A DNA stretch of 18,954 nucleotides, from assembly GCA_030607815.1 (NCBI GenBank), contig JAUWJG010000006.1, positions 1-18,954 on the forward strand, read 5' to 3'. Shown here piece by piece: positions 7,619 through 13,792 of this stretch. The notes under the pieces are model-generated. The model was not told the origin of the DNA, did not search any database, and saw only the letters and a list, made by a program, of their open reading frames with translations. The stretch's first letter is position 1, and each line of letters starts with the position of its first letter. The stretch is from Candidatus Bathyarchaeota archaeon (lineage in GTDB: Archaea; Thermoproteota; Bathyarchaeia; RBG-16-48-13; GCA-020355125). Made by a program: the position numbers and the translations under genes.

Positions 7619-8503
7619 TTAAAGGAGAACTCCAGCTATTAGAACAGTTTGGATGATAAGACCTAGGGGCGCAATTTTTTTGTACATCGTCTTATCGACA
7701 AAAGATGGGTCATTCCACTGTCGCAAAAGAGGATACAGTGCATAAATCCATCCCGCGAATCCGCATGAAGCAAGTATTATGAAGGCTATGTTTAACCCTA
7801 ACTGAAAGAAGATGATCATTATTGTGATTCCCATCAAACCGATTAACGCCATAGCGATTCTAATCGTAACGATTGGACTCCAGACGAGTACAGGATTCTT
7901 AACGTTCCCCATCTTATCGCCCTCCATATCACGAAGATCGATCCACATACTCGTGCTTAAACCTCCCACGAAACCGTACGCTGCTATTAGAAAGACAGGG
8001 ATCGGTATCGCCCCTGCAACGGTCCCACCCATAAAGTACATCAGGGCAACACCTGTCGCTACCGTTAATTTATTGATGAGAAACAGACGCTTCAAACGAA
8101 CCAGAGGAAAAGAATACATAAAGAACAGGATAACGTATGCTAATGCAAAGAGAAAGAATTTTAAATCGATGGCGAAAGCGATTGCAATTCCAGAGATCCC
8201 GAGAAGTCTGACAAAACGAATTGCCTCCTTCCTTGAGAGAACGCCTTTAGCTAAGGGTCGATCTAACTTGTTGATCCGGTCGATCTCTATGTCAGTGATG
8301 TCGTTATAAATGTAGACGCTGAGAACAATGGCAAAAGTAGAGAAGAGAGAAAGCAAGAGGTCTCTTCCGAAAGTGATCATGTCGCTTCCATTAATCTTCG
8401 ACGAGGCGACCAATGCAAGTACAACACATAACGAATAATAAACCAGCATATTAGCCCTGGATTTTATCAACGAAAGATAGGAGTTTAACTTCAACACCCA
8501 CAC
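7619..8503 (-). CDS. UbiA-family prenyltransferase, possibly digeranylgeranylglyceryl phosphate synthase
   Basis: The 294-residue integral membrane protein has about eight or nine hydrophobic segments and both Asp-rich motifs of the UbiA superfamily. The first is NDITDIEIDRINKLDRPL (Asn67, Asp71, Asp75) and the second DLRDMEGDKMGN (Asp189, Asp192, Asp196). These bind Mg2+ and the prenyl diphosphate. The first motif resembles archaeal DGGGP synthase, which adds the second geranylgeranyl chain to the glycerol phosphate lipid; quinone- or chlorophyll-type UbiA enzymes cannot be excluded. Start choice is open: GTG at 8501-8503 or TTG three codons later, with GTGTGGGTG just upstream of the latter. 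The gene has more G+C than its left neighbours and is divergent from the TrmB-type regulator, which may control it. Confidence 0.85.
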   Translation of the reverse strand: MWVLKLNSYLSLIKSRANMLVYYSLCVVLALVASSKINGSDMITFGRDLLLSLFSTFAIVLSVYIYNDITDIEIDRINKLDRPLAKGVLSRKEAIRFVRLLGISGIAIAFAIDLKFFLFALAYVILFFMYSFPLVRLKRLFLINKLTVATGVALMYFMGGTVAGAIPIPVFLIAAYGFVGGLSTSMWIDLRDMEGDKMGNVKNPVLVWSPIVTIRIAMALIGLMGITIMIIFFQLGLNIAFIILASCGFAGWIYALYPLLRQWNDPSFVDKTMYKKIAPLGLIIQTVLIAGVLL

Positions 8504-8619
8504 TTGCTTACATTTTCAGTATAGTGAATGTCTAATAGATACTCTTGATTCATAATTTAAGTCTATGTAACTGTAATACTACAGTAACAGTTTATTTATA
8601 GGAAGCGGGTGGAATAGAA
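8504..8619. promoter_or_regulatory. Divergent promoter/operator region with dyad ACTGTA-N4-TACAGT
   Basis: Positions 8570-8585 read ACTGTAATACTACAGT, a perfect 6+6 dyad with a 4-base spacer and the pentamer GTAAC on both flanks. It lies between the divergent UbiA and TrmB-type genes. On the plus strand TTTATTTATA (8591-8600) is a TATA-like element, and GGGTGG (8608-8613) is a possible ribosome binding site for the ATG at 8620. On the minus strand TTAAATTATG (8560-8551) could be the UbiA TATA element. A dyad beside a TrmB gene suggests an operator; binding is inference. Confidence 0.45.
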
Positions 8620-9426
8620 ATGATTTCTTTAGAAGAATATGCTAACGTCTTATCAGATTTTGGGTTAACACATAATCAAGCCAAGGCGTACATAGCCACA
8701 GTCCAATTAGGTATTGCTTCAATTAGTCAAGTGTCAAAAGTTTCAAAAGTGCGTTGAGAAGACATCTACAGGATGTTGCCGAAGCTTAATGAATTGGGGT
8801 TAATCGAGAAACTTCTTGGAAAACCTGCCAAAATAAGAGCTACCCCTGTGGAAGAAGCACTCTCCATCCTGATTAAACGTGAAAAAGAGATCGCAAATAA
8901 GAAACTATCTGCATTAATAGCTAAAAAAGATGCTTTTTTGAAGAATTTCAAGAATTATGAGTTGAAATCGGGAATCGAAGAAAAATCACAGTTCAGCCTG
9001 ATTACAGATAGAAGAGCGGTGATATCCAAGGGAATGGTGATGCTGAAAAATGCAAAGAGAACGATGAACATCATCACGTCCAAAAACGCATTCAACGAAA
9101 GTTTCACTACTTATCATGAGCTCGTTGAGGAAACTATCAGATGAGGCATAAGGTATCGCATCGTGTTAGACGCAACAGAGTTCGATGATTCGATTTTCAG
9201 AGTTCTCGAGCAATACGTGTCGCCAAAAAAATCTTTTATCGTGAAATCTACAGATCAGCCGTTAATCCATTGCACTATCATGGATAACAAAGAATCGTTA
9301 ATCGCGACCTCACAAGAACCAACTACAGGGAGAACCCCCTATCTATGGACGAATAACCATAACCTCATCGAAATATTGCAAAAAAATTTCGAAAGAGTCT
9401 GGCACACTTCCACCAAAACAAAATAA
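8620..9426 (+). pseudogene. TrmB-type transcriptional regulator interrupted by two in-frame TGA codons
   Basis: One uninterrupted frame of 268 sense or TGA codons runs from ATG 8620 to TAA 9424-9426. The first part is a winged helix (about residues 1-75, LTHNQAKAYIATVQLG, EDIYRMLPKLNELGLIEK). A coiled linker follows, then an effector-binding part ending LWTNNHNLIEILQKNFERVWHTS, all typical of TrmB-like archaeal regulators. TGA occurs at 8755-8757 (KVR-TGA-EDIYR) and at 9142-9144 (ETIR-TGA-GIRYR). Related proteins, as I recall them, have Arg at the first site and Arg or Lys at the second. There is no frameshift or deletion. Without read-through the longest products (from 8773 and 9163) would lack either the DNA-binding helix or everything but the tail. 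It is either a very recent pseudogene, a recoded gene, or a sequence error at two sites. Confidence 0.8.
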
Positions 9427-9788
9427 GAGATGTTTATCAAAAAATGCGTTTTAACATTTAAGAAAATGGAGAGGTATTCCAATATAGGAATAATAGTACT
9501 TAGAGGCTATACGAATTCTATTAATACCACACAGAAAAAGTGGGAATAGAGTTTTGATCTAGATTTGTAATTCATAATCGATATCTTTCTTGTTGTGTAT
9601 GAATGAGAAATGGTGATATTTCATTTATTATGTCCTTTAAAATGTGTGGATGTGATTGAGGAAGACTATGATATGTGTCTTCAGTGAAGAAGTCACGAAA
9701 CCTATTCCTTTATGGATGAAAAAAAAGTATTGAAGAAGATGAATTCTGAATAATCCATATAGGATAGTATATAGGGGTGGGTGGATAA
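9427..9788 (+). other. Intergenic region with a possible small zinc-finger remnant (9608-9753)
   Basis: No standard gene is present. In the same phase as the upstream regulator, ATG 9608 to TAA 9751-9753 gives a protein-like frame. It contains CPLKC, VIEEDYDMCLQ, a TGA at 9685-9687, then RSHETYSFMDEKKVLKK. The cysteine pairs and acidic stretch resemble a small zinc-ribbon protein, but I recognise no family. A TATA-like AGTATATAGG is at 9766-9775, and the G-rich GGGGTGGG (9774-9781) serves the histidine kinase. Confidence 0.3.
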
Positions 9789-12110
9789 CTGTCGATTATT
9801 GAATCAAAGGAGAGATATAGGCGTCTCTTTGAACTGGCACCTGACGCTATAGTAACTTTGGATCGTAAAGGGGTAATCACATCTGCTAACCCCGCTTCAT
9901 TTCGTCTGTCTGGTTATTCCGAGGATGATCTCGTTGGTAAACACTTCTCGAAGATAGGAGCCAATCAAGCGAGAGACATACCTAAATATTTGAAGATATT
10001 CGTCTCTATTTTGAATGATAACTTACCTGAACCGTTTGAGGTCCAATTAGCTACTAAAGACGATGTTCCCATTTGGGCTGAGGCTCATGTTGGTCATCTG
10101 AAGGCAAATGGTAAGATAGTGGGTGTTCAAGTACTTCTTAGAGACATCACCGAGCGCAAGAAGATAGAGAATGAACTGATAAGCTCGGAGGAACGGTTAA
10201 AAATACTGTTCGAATATGCGCCGGATGCGTACTATCTAAATGATTTGAAAGGCGTTTTTGTCGATGGAAATAGAGCCGCGGAGGAATTGACAGGTTATGA
10301 GAAGAGTGAATTAATCGGAAAGAATTTCTTAAAAATAAAACTGATACCACGGAGGTACATATCGAAAGCAGCTAAGCTATTGGCTATTAATGCTTTGGGT
10401 AAACCGACTGGACCTGATGAGTTCGTCTTGAATCGGAAAGATGGTGTTCAGGTAACCGTGGAAATTAGGACGTTTCCAGTAACGATTGAGGGCCGAACCT
10501 TGGTGTTAGGAATCGCTCACGATATCACTGAACATAAACGGTTGGATGAGAAGCTTAAAGAACACTCTGAACGCTTGGAGGAGCTGGTGGAGGAGAAGGT
10601 TAAGGAGCTTCGAGAAAGTGAGGTGAGATTTAGAGAGTTAGCTGAGTTACTTCCACAGACTGTTTTTGAGATAGATTTAGAGAACAATATTACATTTATC
10701 AACCACATTGGACTTAAATCCTACGGTTATACTCGAGAGGATCTTAAGAGTGGTTTGGATGTCCTCAATCTGTTCATTCCAGAGGATCGAGATAGAGCTG
10801 AAAAGAATGGACTCCGAATGATGAATGGAGACGAGGTGTTAAATACAGAGTACACAGCATTGAGGAAAAATGGTAGCACTTTTCCTGTTGACATTTTTGC
10901 TGTTCCCATCATTCGAGACGGAAATGTAAGGGGTTTTCGAGGAATCGCCATAGATCTCACTGACCGTAAGAAGAGTGGAGAAGAGATAAGGGAATCTGAA
11001 AAGAAGTATCGAACTTTGGTTGAACTGTCCCCTGATGGCATAACAACTTTAAACAGATGGGGTACAATAACATCAGTCAACCGCGCCTTCGAGAAGCTGA
11101 CGGGTTATTCTGATGAGGAAATCGTTGGGAAACACTTCACGAAGATAGGGACAATACGAGCAAGAGACATACCAAGATACCTGAAACTGTTCAGTGATGT
11201 ATTAAGAGGAAAGGATGTCCCGTTCATTGAATTCTCTTATACGCAGAGGGATGGAACCTCCCGATGGGCTGAAGCGCATGTCAGTATAATGCGAGATAAT
11301 GGAAAGCTTACCGGTATACAAGCTGTCTTAAGAGACATCACCGATCGAAAAGAATCAGAACAGACACTTAAGGAGAACCAGGAGAAGCTCAAAGAGTACT
11401 CTGACCACTTAGAGGAACTTGTGGAGGAGAAGACTAAAGAATTAAAGGGGGCTGAGCGGATGGCAGCAATCGGAGAAATAGCCTCCATGGTGGGACATGA
11501 CCTGCGTAATCCATTGACAGGAATAGCTGGTGCTATATACTACCTGAAAACGAAACTTGATCCAAAAATGGACGAGAGCATGATGAAGATGCTTGAACTT
11601 GCTGAGAGAAATGTAGAGTACTCCGATAAAATTATCAACGATCTTCTGGATTACTCAAGAAAGATATTCTTAGAAAAGACGAAAACTACTCCACAATCCA
11701 TCATGAGAGCGATTTTATCTTCAATTCAGATTCCCAAGAAAATACAAGTCGAAGATAGGACTCAGCGCGAACCGATGATTACCATTGATACACAGAAGAT
11801 GAAGAGGATCTTCACCAACATCATAACTAACGCGATGGATGCCATGCCTGAAGGGGGAAAACTCACTATTACAAGTCAGGAACTCAAAGACAAAGTAGAA
11901 TTTACTTTCACCGATACTGGAGAAGGTATACCCGATGAGATTAAAGAAAAAATATGGACACCTCTCTTTACGACTAAGGCTAAAGGAATGGGGTTGGGTC
12001 TTGCCATTTGTAAACGGATGGTTGAAGCCCACGATGGATCTATCTCCGTGGAAAGCACTGTTGGAAAAGGTTCAACCTTCACCATTACGATACCGCTCAA
12101 AAGAGAGTAG
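9789..12110 (+). CDS. Cytoplasmic multi-PAS sensor histidine kinase, probable CTG start
   Basis: About 773 residues with no membrane segment. Domain order is PAS1 (about 8-120), PAS2 (131-250), coiled coil (253-278), PAS3 (279-395), PAS4 (405-520), coiled coil (525-555), HisKA with GHDLRNPL (phospho-acceptor His570), then HATPase_c. The HATPase_c part has the N box NIITNAMDAM (Asn681), DTGEG (709-713) and GMGLG (733-737). It should sense a cytoplasmic signal, such as redox state or a small ligand, and autophosphorylate; no response regulator is in the window. The frame closes at TAA 9786-9788 and has no ATG, GTG or TTG before TTG 9858. A start there would cut off the first PAS helix and strand (ERYRRLFELAPDAIVTL). 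CTG 9789, 7 bases after GGGGTGGG and followed by a Ser codon, is the best start; ATT 9795 is an alternative. Confidence 0.85.
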   Translation: MSIIESKERYRRLFELAPDAIVTLDRKGVITSANPASFRLSGYSEDDLVGKHFSKIGANQARDIPKYLKIFVSILNDNLPEPFEVQLATKDDVPIWAEAHVGHLKANGKIVGVQVLLRDITERKKIENELISSEERLKILFEYAPDAYYLNDLKGVFVDGNRAAEELTGYEKSELIGKNFLKIKLIPRRYISKAAKLLAINALGKPTGPDEFVLNRKDGVQVTVEIRTFPVTIEGRTLVLGIAHDITEHKRLDEKLKEHSERLEELVEEKVKELRESEVRFRELAELLPQTVFEIDLENNITFINHIGLKSYGYTREDLKSGLDVLNLFIPEDRDRAEKNGLRMMNGDEVLNTEYTALRKNGSTFPVDIFAVPIIRDGNVRGFRGIAIDLTDRKKSGEEIRESEKKYRTLVELSPDGITTLNRWGTITSVNRAFEKLTGYSDEEIVGKHFTKIGTIRARDIPRYLKLFSDVLRGKDVPFIEFSYTQRDGTSRWAEAHVSIMRDNGKLTGIQAVLRDITDRKESEQTLKENQEKLKEYSDHLEELVEEKTKELKGAERMAAIGEIASMVGHDLRNPLTGIAGAIYYLKTKLDPKMDESMMKMLELAERNVEYSDKIINDLLDYSRKIFLEKTKTTPQSIMRAILSSIQIPKKIQVEDRTQREPMITIDTQKMKRIFTNIITNAMDAMPEGGKLTITSQELKDKVEFTFTDTGEGIPDEIKEKIWTPLFTTKAKGMGLGLAICKRMVEAHDGSISVESTVGKGSTFTITIPLKRE

Positions 12111-12311
12111 ACTTCAAATGGAAACATGTAGTGCCCTAGTGTGTGCCGATGATATTAACTAACTAAAATAATCTGATATAACTAAGCTTTAAAGCAATAT
12201 TCTCCGAAAAAGGATGAGTAAAGTCTTCCCTTTCTTTTCTCTTAAGAGATCGAGATATTTGCCTGAATGAGTATTGTTGAGAGAATAATATCAAAGATCA
12301 TTGGTATAAAA
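12111..12311. other. Convergent intergenic region, histidine kinase / PUA gene, with two palindromes
   Basis: No gene is visible. The region holds the perfect 10-base palindrome GCTTTAAAGC (12186-12195). A pyrimidine-rich run (12225-12243) ends in the 12-base palindrome TCTCTTAAGAGA (12238-12249). The T/C-rich run is a plausible site for archaeal U-tract termination of the kinase transcript. The palindromes are short and AT-rich and could be chance. Confidence 0.3.
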
Positions 12312-12812
12312 TTAAGTTCTTTTAGAGATTTTTTTAAAGGCTTCCCAATATTTATCATTAACATAATGAAGATTGATTGCAACTTTTCCATGTTTCTTTT
12401 CAGAAATTTTAATGGAGTTATATAAAACCTTACATAATGCGATTTTTTTGGAAAAATTTTCATCTAAAATGACTACCAAATCATCAATTTTAAATGATCC
12501 ATCAACTTTGACAATTCCTGGAGCCATCACATCAGCACCGTTACAAATGTAAGGTACAGCACCCATATCAACAGTTAAAGTAGAGAACTGATTTAGGACA
12601 TAATCATTGATCAAGGTTGGAAAAACTATATCAGATTTGATAAAAGATGGATGCCCATTAATCAAGAAGATAAAATGGTTAAACGTTAGTTCCACAACTT
12701 CAAATTTCAAATTTAGAAAGTTTATGATATCAATATTTTCTTTTTCAGCAATTTCTCTTAAAAATCGTTTAGCTTCTTTCTTTCTAAGAAAATATCGTCG
12801 TTTATAAGTCAA
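12312..12812 (-). CDS. Pre-PUA/PUA-domain RNA-binding protein (MCT-1-like)
   Basis: The 166-residue protein has an N-terminal pre-PUA part (KKEAKRFLREIAEK, VELTFNHFIFLINGHPSFI, FPTLIN). The C-terminal PUA domain has the family hallmark TVDMGAVPYICNGADVMAPGI, then IDDLVVILDE and the terminal KVAINLHYVNDKYW. These are conserved features of an archaeal RNA-binding family related to eukaryotic MCT-1 and the DENR partner system. A role in translation or ribosome function is inferred from that relationship; the archaeal function is not established. The start is TTG at 12810-12812, without a strong ribosome binding site. It is divergent from the Sm-like gene, keeping two RNA-binding genes side by side. 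Confidence 0.88.
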   Translation of the reverse strand: MTYKRRYFLRKKEAKRFLREIAEKENIDIINFLNLKFEVVELTFNHFIFLINGHPSFIKSDIVFPTLINDYVLNQFSTLTVDMGAVPYICNGADVMAPGIVKVDGSFKIDDLVVILDENFSKKIALCKVLYNSIKISEKKHGKVAINLHYVNDKYWEAFKKISKRT

Positions 12813-12983
12813 AATTTACACTTCGTTACCTAGTTATAGATAAGATTATAATTTCATGAATATTTTGATCTTAATATATTCATTCTATTTATAATAAAAT
12901 CAATAAGTATAATTATTTATACAGCTAAATCTTTAAATTAAAGATATTAAAACAATATCGTAAGAATATTGAGTTGACTGATT

Positions 12984-13211
12984 ATGGCAGAAGCGGCAAC
13001 AAAAATTTTAGAAGAAAGCTTAGGAGAAACAGTTCTTATTAAATTGAGGGGAAATAGGAAATTAAGAGGAAAACTTGAAGGGTTTGATCTACACATGAAC
13101 CTAGTTTTAGAAAATGCTGAAGACATATCCAATCCAGATGAGACAGTAAATCTTGGCCGAATAATTGTAAGAGGCGATAACGTGATATTAATATCCCCGC
13201 CTCCAAGATAA
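12984..13211 (+). CDS. Sm-like archaeal protein (SmAP/LSm)
   Basis: The 75-residue protein has the Sm1 motif (LGETVLIKLRGNRKLRGKL, GFDLHMNLVLENAED) and the Sm2 motif (GRIIVRGDNVILISP). These proteins form heptameric rings that bind U-rich RNA, and roles in RNA processing and stability are assumed. The ATG at 12984 gives the usual N-terminus, with an alpha helix before Sm1. In many archaea the next gene is ribosomal protein L37e; here the next feature is a tRNA gene and no L37e frame is present. The upstream region is rich in TATA-like sequence (for example TTATTTATAC near 12911-12921), but none is decisive. Confidence 0.93.
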   Translation: MAEAATKILEESLGETVLIKLRGNRKLRGKLEGFDLHMNLVLENAEDISNPDETVNLGRIIVRGDNVILISPPPR

Positions 13212-13378
13212 AGTTGTAAGATAACTGAATGTCAATAATAGCTGAAATTGGTTAAAGAGAGAATTTATAATTCTTAGTTTCAAGGGTATTTCTTCAATAG
13301 AGTTTAAAAGTAGGATTATAACTCAAACCTAAAGGTTGCAAAAAGGGTATAATTGAGGGCCGGTAGACCAGCCTGGAA

Positions 13379-13406
13379 TATTGGGATAAAAGTTATCTCA
13401 CAGAAT
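13379..13406 (+). other. 28-base D-loop insertion (probable intron) in tRNA-Ala
   Basis: The sequence between A21 and G22 of the tRNA does not belong to a normal D arm. Inside it GGGATAA (13383-13389) pairs with TTATCTC (13393-13399) around an AAG loop. Introns at D-loop positions are known in some archaeal tRNAs. I could not draw a canonical bulge-helix-bulge at its ends, so the borders may shift by one or a few bases. Confidence 0.7.
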
Positions 13407-13422
13407 GATCGCCGCATTGGCA

Positions 13423-13433
13423 AACTTCTAAAA
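13423..13433 (+). other. 11-base canonical (37/38) intron in tRNA-Ala
   Basis: The sequence forms a good bulge-helix-bulge. The exon stem is CCGCA/TGCGG, the four-pair central helix TTGG (13417-13420) with CTAA (13428-13431), and the three-base bulges CAA and AAT. Only ACTT is left as the hairpin loop. Cleavage in the two bulges removes AACTTCTAAAA, close to the smallest introns reported for archaeal tRNAs. Confidence 0.82.
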
Positions 13434-13472
13434 TTGCGGAAGCCCGGGGTTCAAATCCCCGCCGGTCCACCA

Positions 13473-13758
13473 AAAAAGGGACATACTTGAAGAATTTTCG
13501 TCATATGAAAATTAAAAAATAAAGCTATCTACATTATACAAAGCTATTGATGCTATTCAAGAAGTAGATAGAATTATGAAAAAATAATTCCGTTTAATGG
13601 ATACTTCTTTTTTTTAAAAAAATGATTGAATAGAAAATAAACATACAGAACCTATCAAGATAAAAAAAGTGTTAGAAATAGATCTTGAACTCACAAGACT
13701 GAACATAATATGGATTTAATTCAGAAGAAACGTGTGTATGTGGAAATCAAAGTTAACC
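13473..13758. other. Intergenic region tRNA-Ala / glmS
   Basis: No supported gene. A T8 run at 13608-13615 followed by A7 could end transcription of the tRNA. An 8-base inverted repeat, CTATCTAC (13525-13532) and GTAGATAG (13564-13571), encloses 31 bases. The frame through it (13521-13587) reads KLSTLYKAIDAIQEVDRIMKK without a start codon and may be a gene remnant or chance. Confidence 0.3.
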
Positions 13759-13766
13759 AAAAAAAA
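13759..13766 (-). terminator. Oligo-T terminator of glmS
   Basis: On the coding strand of glmS, a G/T-rich stretch ends in eight T residues (A8 on the plus strand) 26 bases after the stop codon. Archaeal RNA polymerase stops at such tracts. The unusual G/T-rich composition also ends here. Confidence 0.55.
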
Positions 13767-13792
13767 CACCCACCCAAAACCACCAAAACACA

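Larger units (their letters stand above)
13357..13472 (+). tRNA. tRNA-Ala (anticodon GGC) with two insertions/introns, CCA encoded
   Basis: The acceptor stem GGGCCGG (13357-13363) pairs with CCGGTCC (13462-13468) and includes the G3-U70 pair that specifies alanine. Discriminator A is at 13469 and CCA at 13470-13472. The T arm is CGGGG-TTCAAAT-CCCCG (13445-13461), and the variable loop AAGCC. The anticodon stem is CCGCA (13412-13416) with TGCGG (13435-13439), and the anticodon GGC is at 13419-13421. The D stem GACC (13366-13369) faces GATC (13407-13410) with a C12-A23 mismatch. Removing 13379-13406 and 13423-13433 leaves a normal 77-base tRNA including CCA. An upstream GGATTATAACTC near 13313-13324 may be its TATA element. 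Confidence 0.92.

Noticed and set aside
7812..8309. 165-codon plus-strand frame opposite the UbiA gene
   Set aside because: It is the antisense of a membrane protein with clear Asp-rich motifs; the translation has no recognisable features.
8620..9426. Selenocysteine or tryptophan at the TGA codons of the regulator
   Set aside because: The sites fall at probable Arg positions of a DNA-binding regulator, and no SECIS-like hairpin was evident; Sec has no expected role there.
13521..13587. Frame KLSTLYKAIDAIQEVDRIMKK with flanking 8-base inverted repeat
   Set aside because: There is no start codon and no homologue I recognise; the inverted repeat is short with a 31-base loop, so chance is sufficient.
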